Below, in pieces: positions 39,073-48,638 of a stretch of DNA of 64,000 bases. The position numbers were made by a program, and so were the translations under genes. The stretch covers positions 1,240,001 to 1,304,000 of the forward strand of contig NZ_JAICBX010000002.1 of the NCBI RefSeq assembly GCF_019492055.1. The letters run 5' to 3'. The notes beneath the pieces were generated by a model. It ran no database searches. It was not told where the DNA came from and worked only from the letters and a program-made list of their open reading frames with translations. Positions within the stretch are counted from its first letter, which is position 1. Each line of letters begins with the position of its first letter. This DNA is from Flavimaribacter sediminis. GTDB taxonomy: Bacteria > Pseudomonadota > Alphaproteobacteria > Rhizobiales > Rhizobiaceae.

Positions 39073-39972
39073 ATGGCAGTCGACCGTATGACCGATGACA
39101 CATCAAAAAGACGCTTGGGACGAGGACTCGCTGCACTGATCGGCGAAATGGACCAGCCGACCGGCTCTGACCAAACGCCGAAAACAAGCGCGGATGATTC
39201 GGTGCCGATCGAATTCGTGCAACGCAATCCGCGAAACCCGCGCAGGACTTTCGACGAGGCGGAACTTGATGAACTCTCGCGCTCCATAAGTCAGCACGGT
39301 ATCGTTCAGCCGGTGGTCGTGCGGACCATGCCAGAGGGTCGCTATGAAATCATAGCTGGCGAAAGGCGCTGGCGCGCAGCCCAGCGCGCTGGGCTGGTGC
39401 AAATCCCGGTGCTTATCCGGGATGTGGATGACCGCACGGCTCTGGAGCTCGCGATCGTCGAGAATGTCCAGCGTTCCGACCTCAATCCGATCGACGAGGC
39501 CGAAGGGTATCGGCAGTTGATATCGGAACACGGTTACACGCAGAACGACCTCGGGGATATCATCGGAAAAAGCCGAAGCCACGTCGCCAATACGCTGCGC
39601 CTGTTGAAACTGCCGCATAAAGTTCGCGAAATGCTGGGCAGAGGCGATCTGTCTGCAGGCCATGCGCGGGCTATCGCGTCGACCTCAAGCCCGGAAAGGC
39701 TGGCCGAACAAATTGTTCGCAAGGGACTTTCGGTTCGTGAAGCCGAACGCATGGCTCAAAGAGATGGCGAGGCGGTAGTAGAACCGCGTCCGAAACAACC
39801 ACCAAAGGACGCCGACACCATAGCTCTGGAAAAAATGCTCGGTGATCATCTGGGTTTGAACGTGTCGATCAGTCACAAGGAAAGTGGTGGTTTCCTGCGC
39901 GTCGACTACAAAACGCTGGATCAGCTCGATGATCTTTGTCGCGTTCTTCAGTCCGCGCATCGACCGCAGTAG
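39073..39972 (+). CDS. parB: Chromosome-partitioning protein ParB
   Basis: 299 residues. RRLGRGLAALIGE near the N-terminus is the ParA-interacting region; GERRWRAAQ (about 96-104) belongs to the CTP-binding pocket; the HTH TQNDLGDIIGKSRSHVANTL lies near 155-175 and reads parS; the C-terminus dimerises. All four parS sites are within about 9 kb upstream. Start codon 1 or 6 is possible; neither has a clear ribosome site. Converges on holA (36 nt). Confidence 0.97.
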   Translation: MAVDRMTDDTSKRRLGRGLAALIGEMDQPTGSDQTPKTSADDSVPIEFVQRNPRNPRRTFDEAELDELSRSISQHGIVQPVVVRTMPEGRYEIIAGERRWRAAQRAGLVQIPVLIRDVDDRTALELAIVENVQRSDLNPIDEAEGYRQLISEHGYTQNDLGDIIGKSRSHVANTLRLLKLPHKVREMLGRGDLSAGHARAIASTSSPERLAEQIVRKGLSVREAERMAQRDGEAVVEPRPKQPPKDADTIALEKMLGDHLGLNVSISHKESGGFLRVDYKTLDQLDDLCRVLQSAHRPQ

Positions 39973-40008
39973 GCGGACGAAACACCGAATTCCCGAAACA
40001 AAGCCAGA

Positions 40009-41052
40009 CTATCTTTGCTGTCTGCGCGAGGACCGTATGGCCAGCGCCAGCAACGCCTGTCGAGATATGCTTTCCTCCAGGGCCGGCTGTCTTCTGGTTT
40101 CGAGTATCGCGCGATTGATATGGTCGAGCGCTGCGCCCGTCGCTTTGGCGGACCAGGATGAGAGTGCTTTCTCAAAGGCCGGTTTGCGCCGAAAATGCAT
40201 TCTCGGCGCATATTTCTGTAGAGCGCCAGATGCGGGCATGCGCCCTTTCTCCATTGCGGAGCGCATGAGATCCATAAGCTGAAATTGACGCAGGCAGGCT
40301 TGAAGCACCGGAAAAATCTGGGTTTTTGAGGTAATGATGCGCGACAGAGCATGATCAAGCCCTGAAAGATCCCCGGAAAGCACGCAATCTACCGCGCTGT
40401 CGACAGAAAGCGACGAGGCGTCGCCGACAATCTCGATCACATCATTTTCCCCAATGACGTCGCGACCATGACAGTAAAGCGCCAGTTTTTTCAGTTCGCC
40501 GCGCGACGCCAGTCTGTCGCCACCGAGATGTTCGATCAGGATCTGCCTGGCGGCTGCGTCGATGCGCAATCCCGCCGATCCGAGTTCTTCGTCAATCAGC
40601 GCGTGAATGCTGCGTCCGTCATCGCCATAGCAAGGCAAGGCCATACAAGTTGCAGCGGATTCGGCCGCCTTTCTCAGAGATGATGATTTCTTGAGATCGC
40701 CGGCCTCCACAAGAAACACCATGTCGTCGGGCGGATCGGATTCAATCGCATTGATCGCCTCGACAATAGTCTTGTCGCTTCCACCCGCCTTGATCCACAC
40801 GAGACGTTTACCGCCAAACAGGCCTACGGAGTTGATTTCATCAAGGATTTTTAATGAATCCGATTGCACGTCGGTGCTGTCGAGCCTGGTGACGTTGAAC
40901 GGGTCTGAAACATCAACGCCGGATTTGCCGGCGAGCAGGGAGGCGCGCTCAGAAACAAGCCCGCGATCGGGACCGTAAACAAGAAAGCTCGTGAAAGCGG
41001 AAACCGAACCCTTCAGGAAGGAGTCGACCTCATGAGCCTTCTTCTGCGCCAA
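40009..41052 (-). CDS. holA: DNA polymerase III delta subunit, TTG start
   Basis: Clamp-loader subunit that opens the beta clamp. 347 residues with the delta N-terminal fold (FLVYGPDRGLVSERA) and GGKRLVWIK. The first codon is TTG at 41052, with AGGAG 6 nt upstream inside the last codons of lptE; no in-frame ATG is close by. It starts 2 nt after the lptE stop and belongs to the leuS-lptE-holA operon. Confidence 0.94.
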   Translation of the reverse strand: MAQKKAHEVDSFLKGSVSAFTSFLVYGPDRGLVSERASLLAGKSGVDVSDPFNVTRLDSTDVQSDSLKILDEINSVGLFGGKRLVWIKAGGSDKTIVEAINAIESDPPDDMVFLVEAGDLKKSSSLRKAAESAATCMALPCYGDDGRSIHALIDEELGSAGLRIDAAARQILIEHLGGDRLASRGELKKLALYCHGRDVIGENDVIEIVGDASSLSVDSAVDCVLSGDLSGLDHALSRIITSKTQIFPVLQACLRQFQLMDLMRSAMEKGRMPASGALQKYAPRMHFRRKPAFEKALSSWSAKATGAALDHINRAILETRRQPALEESISRQALLALAIRSSRRQQR

Positions 41053-41054
41053 GA

Positions 41055-41615
41055 TCAGCTCCTGGCTTGCCGCCTGTTCAAAACGCTTGCCGTATCGGCG
41101 CGAATAATTTCAGCCAGTTGCTGGGCCGCCCGATCTTCAGCGTCTCGCTTTGCGCGATTATTGGCGAATTCCTGGGTATTCTGGTCATAGAATGTCGTAA
41201 CTTTGCGCGTGCCCTTGTAGATTTCCTCGCCGGTGGAGGTCAGTGTGATTGTGTAAACGGCGGTCGCAAGGATCCGACGGGAAACAATACCGTTCAACAG
41301 GCCGTCGCGCAGCGCGCGGCCGGCCTCGGTCTTGACCTTCAGGTCCATTGTATATTCCGGATTGGAAGGCTCGCCCGCTCCACCCGAAAACATGAAAATC
41401 AGCTCATTGCGCAGTTCCAGCGCAATCCTGTCTCCAACCGGCTTTATAGCGACGGAAGCGAGTTGTTCACGGGTTGAAGTTTCCGGCGCCAGCGTCGATG
41501 TATTCTGATAGTATAACGGCTGGACCTGACAGGCCTGCAGGGTAAAGGCGGCGCCAGCCAGCGCTGTAGCCGCGAGAGCAATCCTGCTGATGCGGCGAAG
41601 TTCAAATGACGACAT
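41055..41615 (-). CDS. lptE: LPS-assembly lipoprotein LptE
   Basis: Outer-membrane lipoprotein plugging the LptD barrel that inserts LPS. 186 residues from ATG 41615 (GAGG 7 nt upstream). A signal peptide ends in lipobox LQAC with Cys29. VQPLYY after it is typical of alphaproteobacterial LptE. It begins 14 nt inside the leuS end, so expression is coupled. Confidence 0.92.
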   Translation of the reverse strand: MSSFELRRISRIALAATALAGAAFTLQACQVQPLYYQNTSTLAPETSTREQLASVAIKPVGDRIALELRNELIFMFSGGAGEPSNPEYTMDLKVKTEAGRALRDGLLNGIVSRRILATAVYTITLTSTGEEIYKGTRKVTTFYDQNTQEFANNRAKRDAEDRAAQQLAEIIRADTASVLNRRQARS

Positions 41616-44220
41616 TGACGATCCTCTGCGGTACCACAATGATCTTGCGCGGCGCTTTGCCAGACAGGGCAGACTGAACGGCTGGAATCTCCAGCACGGC
41701 GTTTTCTACAGCCTGTTGATCCGCATCACGGGCAATTGCCAGTTCAGCCCTCTTCTTGCCGTTGATCTGCACCGGCAAGGTTACGGTACTGTCAATGACC
41801 AATGCCGGATCGTATTCCGGCCAGTCCGATTTGGCAACAAGGGACTTGCCGCCGAGCAACGCGTTGCATTCCTCGGCGAAATGCGGCGTCATCGGCGCCA
41901 TGATTGCGATGACGATCTCAACCGCCTCGCGCAAGGCGCCAGACATGGCGGCGTCGGCTTGACCTTCAGCTACCGCGCGGAGCGGAGCGGAGATCTCATT
42001 GACCAGTTCATAGATACGCGCGATCGCCTTGTTGAAGGCGAGCCGCTCGATATCCTCTCCGACAGCCTTGAGCGTGCGGTGGGCGGCTCTTGAAACGGAA
42101 GCAGCGTCGCCAGCGTTGGCCGCCGCGGGCGCAACCTCCCGCAGGGTATCGGCCGCATCGCCAATCAGCCGCCAACTGCGCTGGAGAAAGCGATAGGCGC
42201 CCTCGACGCCGGCTTCGGTCCATATGACATCGCGATCAGGCGGAGAATCGGACAGCATGAAAAACCGCGCGGTGTCCGCGCCGAAGGAAGCAATGATATC
42301 ATCGGGGTCGACCACATTCCGGGTCGACTTCGACATTTTTTCAATTGCGCCAATGGTCAATTCTTCGCCGGAGTCCAAATGGATGGCGCGTCGAACGCCG
42401 TCCTGTTCTTCCAGCTTGACCTCGGCGGGCGTAACCCAGCCGCCCTTGCCGCGATAGGTCTCATGCACCACCATGCCCTGGGTGAACAGTCCCTTGAACG
42501 GTTCTTTGACATCCAGATGGCCGGCGATCTTCATGGCACGCGAAAAGAAGCGGGAATAGAGGAGATGCAAGATAGCGTGCTCAATACCGCCGATATACTG
42601 GTCGACGGGCAGCCAGGCGTCCGCCGCTGCCGGATCGGTCGGCTCACTGACGTCAGGCGCAGTGAACCGGGCAAAATACCAGGATGAATCGACAAATGTG
42701 TCCATCGTGTCGGTTTCACGCTTCGCCGGCGAACCGCATTTGGGACAAGCAACGTTGCGCCAGGTCGGGTGCCGGTCGAGCGGGTTGCCCGGCTTGTCGA
42801 AATCGATATTGTCCGGCAGCGAGACCGGCAGATCCTCCCGACGCAGTGGAACCACACCGCAGGCGTCGCAATGGACAACCGGAATCGGGCAGCCCCAGTA
42901 GCGTTGGCGTGAAATGCCCCAGTCGCGCAGGCGATAATTGACCTGTCGAAACGCCTGTTGTTCGCCGGCTACTTTTTTGTCTGACAGTTTCTCGGCAACA
43001 GCATCGAAGGCTTCCTGAGGGGTCAAACCGTCCAGGAACCTGGAATTGATCATCACACCGTCGCCGACATAAGCGTCTTCGGTGATCTGGAATGAGGCCG
43101 AATCTTCTCCCTTGGGCATCACGACGGCTGTTACAGGCAATCCGTATTTGTTTGCGAAATCCAGGTCGCGCTGGTCGCCTGAGGGACAGCCGAAGATCGC
43201 TCCCGTTCCATAGTCCATCAGAACGAAGTTCGCGACATAGACGGGCAGTGTCCAGTTCTCGTCGAAGGGGTGGCGCACACGGATTTTGGTGTCATAACCG
43301 ACCTTTTCGGCGGTTTCGAGCGCAGCCAGAGATGTTCCGGCCCGGCGACACTCCTGACAGAATGCTGCGAGCTCCGGGTTGGAGCTCGCAGCGGTCAGCG
43401 CCAGCGGATGATCGGCGGCGATCGCCATAAAGGACGCGCCGAATATGGTGTCCGGACGCGTTGTGTAGACCTCGAGCAGTTCTTCGCCGGCAGGCGCCGT
43501 CTCGCTGACAATTTCCCAGCTGATGTGCAGACCATCAGACCGGCCGATCCAGTTTTTCTGCATCAACCGGACCTTTTCCGGCCACTGATCGAGTTCTTCC
43601 AGAGATTCGAGCAGGTCTTCGCTGAAATCCGTTATCCTGAAGAACCACTGGGTCAATTCGCGCTGTTCCACAAGCGCGCCCGAACGCCAGCCACGGCCGT
43701 CTATCACCTGCTCATTGGCGAGAACCGTCTGGTCGACGGGATCCCAGTTGACCTTGGACTGTTTTCTGTAAACCAGGCCATGCTCGAGAAAATCCAGGAA
43801 CAATTGCTGCTGGTGATGGTAATATTCGACGTCGCAGGTAGCGAATTCGCGCGACCAGTCAAGCGACAGACCCATCGACTTCAATTGCTTCCGCATCGTG
43901 TCGATATTGCCGTAGGTCCATTCCTTCGGATGAACCTTGTTCTGCATGGCGGCGTTTTCCGCAGGCATCCCGAAAGCGTCCCAACCCATGGGATGCAGCA
44001 CGTTATGGCCGCGGGCGCGCTTGTAGCGCGCGACGACGTCGCCCATGGCGTAGTTGCGCACATGGCCCATGTGAATGCGTCCCGAAGGATAGGGAAACAT
44101 CTCCAGGACATAGTATTTCGGGCGCGGATCGTCATTGGCCGTTTCGAACAGCCTTTGTTCCTGCCAAATCTTTTGCCAGCGCGGTTCGGCGTCGCGCGGA
44201 TTGTAACGCTCAATGGCCAT
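41602..44220 (-). CDS. leuS: Leucine--tRNA ligase
   Basis: 872-residue class I synthetase. The HIGH motif is [15 protein letters not shown] (HMGH at 50-53), and the KMSKS motif is EKMSKSTRN near 630. CP1 editing domain (TTRPDTIFG region) lies near 240-400, and a zinc-like cysteine cluster (CPKCGSP) near 490. First gene of leuS-lptE-holA. No T-box or leader peptide is visible in the 225-nt region upstream. Confidence 0.97.
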   Translation of the reverse strand: MAIERYNPRDAEPRWQKIWQEQRLFETANDDPRPKYYVLEMFPYPSGRIHMGHVRNYAMGDVVARYKRARGHNVLHPMGWDAFGMPAENAAMQNKVHPKEWTYGNIDTMRKQLKSMGLSLDWSREFATCDVEYYHHQQQLFLDFLEHGLVYRKQSKVNWDPVDQTVLANEQVIDGRGWRSGALVEQRELTQWFFRITDFSEDLLESLEELDQWPEKVRLMQKNWIGRSDGLHISWEIVSETAPAGEELLEVYTTRPDTIFGASFMAIAADHPLALTAASSNPELAAFCQECRRAGTSLAALETAEKVGYDTKIRVRHPFDENWTLPVYVANFVLMDYGTGAIFGCPSGDQRDLDFANKYGLPVTAVVMPKGEDSASFQITEDAYVGDGVMINSRFLDGLTPQEAFDAVAEKLSDKKVAGEQQAFRQVNYRLRDWGISRQRYWGCPIPVVHCDACGVVPLRREDLPVSLPDNIDFDKPGNPLDRHPTWRNVACPKCGSPAKRETDTMDTFVDSSWYFARFTAPDVSEPTDPAAADAWLPVDQYIGGIEHAILHLLYSRFFSRAMKIAGHLDVKEPFKGLFTQGMVVHETYRGKGGWVTPAEVKLEEQDGVRRAIHLDSGEELTIGAIEKMSKSTRNVVDPDDIIASFGADTARFFMLSDSPPDRDVIWTEAGVEGAYRFLQRSWRLIGDAADTLREVAPAAANAGDAASVSRAAHRTLKAVGEDIERLAFNKAIARIYELVNEISAPLRAVAEGQADAAMSGALREAVEIVIAIMAPMTPHFAEECNALLGGKSLVAKSDWPEYDPALVIDSTVTLPVQINGKKRAELAIARDADQQAVENAVLEIPAVQSALSGKAPRKIIVVPQRIVNVVI

Positions 44221-44250
44221 AAATGGTGGGATCCGTAGTCTTCCACAAGA

Positions 44251-44273
44251 TTTCGTGGACCTTCACCACGAAA
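44251..44273. promoter_or_regulatory. Dyad upstream of leuS
   Basis: TTTCGTGG (44251-44258) and CCACGAAA (44266-44273) are perfect inverted repeats with a 7-nt spacer, 31 nt before the leuS start and in the gap to the divergent YggS-type gene. It has no T-tract and may be an operator or leader hairpin. Nothing else is seen in 44221-44445. Confidence 0.35.
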
Positions 44274-44445
44274 CCCGGCAAGGGTCAACCGTGAAGTCGA
44301 AGCAACGTTCGGTAAAATCGGCGATATTCCATTGTCCGGCGATACCGTTTATGAACCGATGACAGGTGTAGAAAGGGCCGACATCGGCAAGGACGCGTGG
44401 CGTATTGTCGTATCGGAGCAAGGAAAGGAAACCGAAATCCACGAT

Positions 44446-45114
44446 ATGAGCGAGCAACTCAAGGCGGTGAAATCAAATATAGCGGCGGCGGAGCGTTCGG
44501 CGGGACGCAAAGAAGGCTCGGTCACACTGGTCGCCGTATCGAAGACCTTCGACGCAGACGCCATTCGACCTGTCATCAACGCTGGTCAGCGTATTTTCGG
44601 TGAAAATCGCGTCCAGGAGGCCCAATCCAAATGGCCCGGCCTCAAGGAGGATTATCCCGATATCGAATTGCACCTGATCGGGCCGCTGCAGTCCAACAAG
44701 ACAGCCGACGCTGTCGCCCTGTTTGATGTCATCGAGACCGTAGATCGCGAAAAAATCGCCAGGACGATCGCTGAAGAATCGCGCAGACAGGGCCGTGCGC
44801 CAAGGCTTTATGTGCAGGTCAACACTGGATCGGAACCGCAGAAGGCGGGCGTGGCGCCGGACCGGGCGCTGGATTTCGTCAATATGTGTCGAAACGACTA
44901 TGACCTCGCCATAGAGGGATTGATGTGCATCCCGCCTTTTGACGAAAATCCGGGGCCGCATTTCGCTTTGCTGGAAAAACTCGGTCAGCAGGCGGGTCTA
45001 GAAAAGCTTTCGATGGGCATGTCCGCGGATTACGAGACCGCAGTTGCCTTCGGCGCCACCTCGGTCAGGGTCGGGTCGGCAATATTCGGCGTGCGCGACC
45101 AGAAGACCGGATAA
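44446..45114 (+). CDS. PLP-homeostasis protein, YggS/PROSC family
   Basis: 222 residues from ATG 44446. Lys33 (LVAVSKTF) is the PLP-binding lysine; FGENRVQEAQSKW and LHLIGPLQSNK follow in the usual order of this single-domain fold-type III family. It buffers pyridoxal phosphate. The frame extends upstream to 44332, but that part lacks similarity. Confidence 0.94.
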   Translation: MSEQLKAVKSNIAAAERSAGRKEGSVTLVAVSKTFDADAIRPVINAGQRIFGENRVQEAQSKWPGLKEDYPDIELHLIGPLQSNKTADAVALFDVIETVDREKIARTIAEESRRQGRAPRLYVQVNTGSEPQKAGVAPDRALDFVNMCRNDYDLAIEGLMCIPPFDENPGPHFALLEKLGQQAGLEKLSMGMSADYETAVAFGATSVRVGSAIFGVRDQKTG

Positions 45115-45189
45115 GCCGATGGTTTGATTTACGTCATGGCGGTTTTCCGATAACCGAATTCTGATGAAGGTCATTCGCGGGAGGAGATA

Positions 45190-47115
45190 ATGACGAGCAG
45201 ATATCCGTCAGAGTACCGGCGCTGGAGCGAGGATCCTGAGGCTTTCTGGGCCGAAGCGGCAAAGGCGATCGACTGGTTTGAGCCCTGGGACAGCGTTTTC
45301 GACGCGCAGGCAGGCGTTTACGGACGCTGGTTTAACGGCGCCAAAACCAACACTTGCTACAATTGCGTTGATCGGCACATCCAGAACGGACGGGGCGACC
45401 AGTCGGCGCTGATCTATGACAGCCCGATTACCGGGGCGAAGAAGACATTCACCTTTCTTGAACTGCGAGACGAGGTCGCAACGCTTGCCGCGGTCATACG
45501 CGATCTCGGCGTTTCCAAAGGGGACCGGGTCATCATCTACATGCCGATGACGCCTGAAGCGGTGATCGCGATGCTCGCCTGCGCGCGGATCGGCGCAATC
45601 CACTCCGTGGTGTTCGGCGGGTTCGCCGGTCCGGAACTGGCGACGCGACTGGACGACGCCAAGCCCGATCTCATCATTGCGGCCTCCTGCGGCATCGAAC
45701 CGGGGCGGATCGTTCCCTATAAACCCATGCTTGACGAGGCGATCGAACTCGCCACGCACAAGCCGCGCGCCTGCCTTGTGCTTCAGCGCGAACAGCACGA
45801 ATGCGATCTTATAGACGGTCGCGACGTGGATTTCGCCAGTGCGATGGAAAGCGCGCGCGCTGCTGGCCGGAACGCCGATTGCGAGCCTGTCGAGGCAACC
45901 GATCCGCTGTATATTCTCTACACGTCCGGAACCACCGGCCAGCCGAAAGGCGTGGTGCGCGACAATGGCGGCCATATGGTTGCGCTCGCCTGGTCCATGA
46001 ACGCCATTTATGGAATGCGGCCAGGCGAAGTCTTCTGGGCGGCGTCCGATGTCGGCTGGGTGGTAGGCCATTCCTACATTGTCTATGCGCCGCTTCTACA
46101 CGGCAACGCCACAGTGCTGTTCGAGGGCAAGCCGGTCGGAACGCCGGACGCCGGAACTTTCTGGAGGGTCATAGCAGAACACAAGGTTGCGGCGCTATTT
46201 ACGGCGCCGACGGCCTTACGGGCGATCAAGAAGGAGGATCCGGAAGGAAAATTCATCGCCGGGCACGACCTCGATCATTTCCGCACGCTGTTTTTGGCCG
46301 GCGAACGCGCCGATCCTGACACGATTGAATGGGCGCGAACCAAATTGGGCGTTCCGGTCATCGATCACTGGTGGCAGACCGAAACGGGATGGACCATTGC
46401 GGGCAACCCCGTGGGACTTGGCGCATTGACAGTCAAACCCGGTTCCTCGACGGTTGCAATGCCGGGATACGATATCAGGATCCTCGACGACGCCGGTCAT
46501 CCGGTCGAGGACGGAAAACTCGGCAATATCGTCGTGAAACTTCCGTTGCCGCCCGGATGCCTGCCAACCTTGTGGAATGCGGATTCCCGGTTTCAAGACA
46601 CCTATCTGGCGGAATTTCCCGGTTACTACAAGACCGCCGACGCAGGCTACATCGACGATGACGGATATCTCTTCATCATGGCCCGCACGGACGACATCAT
46701 CAATGTGGCGGGTCACCGGCTGTCGACCGGCGCCATGGAAGAGGTGATCGCCGGCCATCCGGACGTCGCCGAATGTGCGGTGATTGGCATCGAGGATCAA
46801 CTGAAGGGACAGCTTCCGCTCGGCTTCGTGATACTCAACACCGGCGTTACACGGTCTCCTGAGGAAATCGAGCAGGAGCTGGTCCGCGAAGTCCGCACCC
46901 ATATCGGACCGGTCGCGGCCTTCAAGATCGCCATTGTCGTCAATCGGCTGCCGAAAACCCGATCTGGAAAGATTTTGCGTGGAACGATGCAGAAGATCGC
47001 CGACGGGCAGGAGTGGAAGATGCCGGCGACGATCGACGATCCCGCGATCCTGACAGAAATCGACGATGCACTGAGTGCGCGCGGTTTCGCCAAAAAGGCT
47101 GCATCGTTGGCGTAA
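45190..47115 (+). CDS. prpE: Propionyl-CoA synthetase (acetyl-CoA synthetase family)
   Basis: 641-residue AMP-forming acyl-CoA ligase. The P-loop YTSGTTGQPKG is near 244-254, and the acetylation-site lysine motif TRSGKILRG near 590. WWQTETGW is the A5 block. The pattern CYNCVDRH and VVRDNGGH is nearer PrpE (propionate) than Acs. It could also activate acetate or other short acids. GGGAGGAG precedes the ATG. Confidence 0.88.
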   Translation: MTSRYPSEYRRWSEDPEAFWAEAAKAIDWFEPWDSVFDAQAGVYGRWFNGAKTNTCYNCVDRHIQNGRGDQSALIYDSPITGAKKTFTFLELRDEVATLAAVIRDLGVSKGDRVIIYMPMTPEAVIAMLACARIGAIHSVVFGGFAGPELATRLDDAKPDLIIAASCGIEPGRIVPYKPMLDEAIELATHKPRACLVLQREQHECDLIDGRDVDFASAMESARAAGRNADCEPVEATDPLYILYTSGTTGQPKGVVRDNGGHMVALAWSMNAIYGMRPGEVFWAASDVGWVVGHSYIVYAPLLHGNATVLFEGKPVGTPDAGTFWRVIAEHKVAALFTAPTALRAIKKEDPEGKFIAGHDLDHFRTLFLAGERADPDTIEWARTKLGVPVIDHWWQTETGWTIAGNPVGLGALTVKPGSSTVAMPGYDIRILDDAGHPVEDGKLGNIVVKLPLPPGCLPTLWNADSRFQDTYLAEFPGYYKTADAGYIDDDGYLFIMARTDDIINVAGHRLSTGAMEEVIAGHPDVAECAVIGIEDQLKGQLPLGFVILNTGVTRSPEEIEQELVREVRTHIGPVAAFKIAIVVNRLPKTRSGKILRGTMQKIADGQEWKMPATIDDPAILTEIDDALSARGFAKKAASLA

Positions 47116-47198
47116 TCGTCCGGAAACATCGGTTTCGCGGCATTAAATTATGGCGCCGATAGGCGATGGCTTGTCAAAACTGTCCGATGTGGCACGAT

Positions 47199-47224
47199 CC
47201 TCCTGACAGGATGCTGTCAGGAGG
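47199..47224. promoter_or_regulatory. Perfect 10-bp dyad upstream of the VOC gene
   Basis: CCTCCTGACA (47199-47208) and TGTCAGGAGG (47215-47224) are perfect inverted repeats with a 6-nt spacer, about 42 nt before the VOC start. TTGTCA at 47171-47176 could be a -35 box, which would put the dyad just after a -10. A likely operator, probably for the WYL-type regulator two genes on; it could also be a hairpin. Confidence 0.6.
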
Positions 47225-47265
47225 GGTGTGCGATAGTTCTTCCGTCAAACAGCAAGGAGACTATC

Positions 47266-47640
47266 ATGTCCGATACACTTCCCCAGAACGCCATCGTCTG
47301 GTTTGAAATTCCGGTCAGCGATTTCGCTGCCGCCCAGTCTTTCTATAACACCGTTTTCAAGACCGAACTGGTCGTCAATGAAACCGGCGCCAATCCCATC
47401 GCAGTATTTCCCTGCGAGAATCCGCAAAACGGTGTCGGAGGTCACATATACGAAGGCAAGGCCGCGGACGCCGGAAAAGGCGTCACTGTGCATCTCGCCG
47501 CGCCGGATTCCGTCGAGGAAACGATGGATCGGCTGGTCGCCCAGCGCGGGAAGGTCGTGTCGGACATCATTTCCATTCCGGCCGGCCGCTTCGTCTATTG
47601 TCTCGACCCGGACGGTAACAGCATCGGCGTCTTCAAATGA
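47266..47640 (+). CDS. VOC (glyoxalase/bleomycin-resistance fold) protein
   Basis: 124 residues with the paired beta-alpha-beta-beta-beta layout of the vicinal oxygen chelate fold: VWFEIPVSDFAAAQSFYNTVF at the start and FVYCLDPDGNSIGVF at the end. No substrate can be named. AAGGAGA lies 5 nt before the ATG. It is followed by two stem-loops and then a WYL-type regulator gene, probably in one unit. Confidence 0.88.
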   Translation: MSDTLPQNAIVWFEIPVSDFAAAQSFYNTVFKTELVVNETGANPIAVFPCENPQNGVGGHIYEGKAADAGKGVTVHLAAPDSVEETMDRLVAQRGKVVSDIISIPAGRFVYCLDPDGNSIGVFK

Positions 47641-47689
47641 TCTCACAGGGATCCTGTGAGACAAGGCAACCGGACCGGCTCCGGTTGCC
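47641..47689 (+). repeat. Two stem-loops between the VOC and regulator genes
   Basis: TCTCACAGG-GAT-CCTGTGAGA (47641-47661) starts right after the VOC stop. GGCAACCGGA-CCGGC-TCCGGTTGCC (47665-47689) follows. Both arms sets are perfect (9 and 10 bp). Neither has a T-tract. They may stabilise the upstream mRNA or serve as operators; the first shares ACAGG..CTGT with the dyad upstream of the VOC gene. Confidence 0.6.
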
Positions 47690-47708
47690 CCGACGAATGA
47701 GGTAGGCC

Positions 47709-48419
47709 ATGCGCCGCGCCGACCGTCTTTTTCAAATCGTCCAGCATTTGCGCGGCGGACGCCTCGTGACAGCAGCTGATCTGGCGCAACGGCTGGAGGT
47801 GTCCGAACGCACCATCTACCGCGATATGGCGGACCTGCAGTCGACGGGCGTGCCCATCGAAGGAGAGGCCGGCGTCGGCTACATCATGCGAGAGGGATTC
47901 GACCTTCCGCCGCTCATGTTCACGCGTGACGAAATCGTCGCCCTGGTGACCGGCGCGAGGTTGGCGCGCGCCTGGGGCGGAATTGCGATCGCCAACGCTG
48001 CGCAGGAGGCGCTGGTCAAGATCGAGGCAGTGCTGCCGGATAAAGAGCGTCGCCGGATCGCGCGCACGCAGATCCATGCGCCGCACTTCATGATGCCGAA
48101 TACGGTGCGCGAACTTTTCGACCTGCTGGAGCGGGCGTCCGACGATCGCAAGACGCTCGCGATCGACTATGCGGACGCGGAAGGAAGCCCGACAACGCGC
48201 CATATCCGTCCGCTGGCGCTGCTGTTTTGGGGAAAGGTCTGGACGCTCGCGGCGTGGTGCGAAATGCGCAATGATTTCAGGACTTTTCGTATCGATCGCA
48301 TGGTGCGCGTCGCGCCGACTGGCGAGACATTCCGACCCGAGCGCGGGCGGATGCTGTCCGACTATTACCGGCGCGTCGAAGATCGCAGAGGCGGCTCTCT
48401 GCAGGACCATATCGAATAG
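47709..48419 (+). CDS. HTH/WYL-domain transcriptional regulator (YafY family)
   Basis: 236 residues. The N-terminal DeoR-like winged HTH (about 1-60; ADLAQRLEVSERTIYRDMADL) is followed by a WYL domain (about 130-230; HIRPLALLFWGKVWTLAAWCE). Such proteins repress or activate nearby genes in response to small ligands. The VOC gene just upstream, with its dyads, is the likely target. Converges on the DUF1737 gene (10 nt). Confidence 0.9.
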   Translation: MRRADRLFQIVQHLRGGRLVTAADLAQRLEVSERTIYRDMADLQSTGVPIEGEAGVGYIMREGFDLPPLMFTRDEIVALVTGARLARAWGGIAIANAAQEALVKIEAVLPDKERRRIARTQIHAPHFMMPNTVRELFDLLERASDDRKTLAIDYADAEGSPTTRHIRPLALLFWGKVWTLAAWCEMRNDFRTFRIDRMVRVAPTGETFRPERGRMLSDYYRRVEDRRGGSLQDHIE

Positions 48420-48429
48420 CGGCCGCCCG

Positions 48430-48636
48430 TTATTGCTCGGACAGTTTCATGTCCGGTTCGTAGGTCTTTCCGGCCACTGTTTTCACGACGGCCTGCGCGC
48501 ATCGCATCTGACCGTCCTTGTCGTCGAAGGCATAGGCGGGAGAGCCGTGCAACTCCCATCCTTCGTTAAGCGCCTTCGTGACCTTGTGGCAAAAGCTTGA
48601 ATCATCCGGGCCGGTAAGCAGTCGATAGAGTTGCAT
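48430..48636 (-). CDS. DUF1737 family small protein
   Basis: 68 residues, starting MQLYRLLTGPDDSSFCHKV, with GWELHGSPAYAFDD in the middle. The pattern fits DUF1737, small proteins of unknown function. It starts 2 nt after the CitE-like gene, with AGGAAAC about 7 nt upstream, so the two are cotranscribed. Confidence 0.82.
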   Translation of the reverse strand: MQLYRLLTGPDDSSFCHKVTKALNEGWELHGSPAYAFDDKDGQMRCAQAVVKTVAGKTYEPDMKLSEQ

Positions 48637-48638
48637 GA

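Noticed and set aside
44221-44445. T-box or leucine leader peptide upstream of leuS
   Set aside because: No T-box sequence, no leucine-codon run and no terminator; only a short dyad is present.
44263-44457. 64-codon minus-strand frame between leuS and the YggS-type gene
   Set aside because: No ribosome site, no family match, and it overlaps the start of the YggS-type gene.
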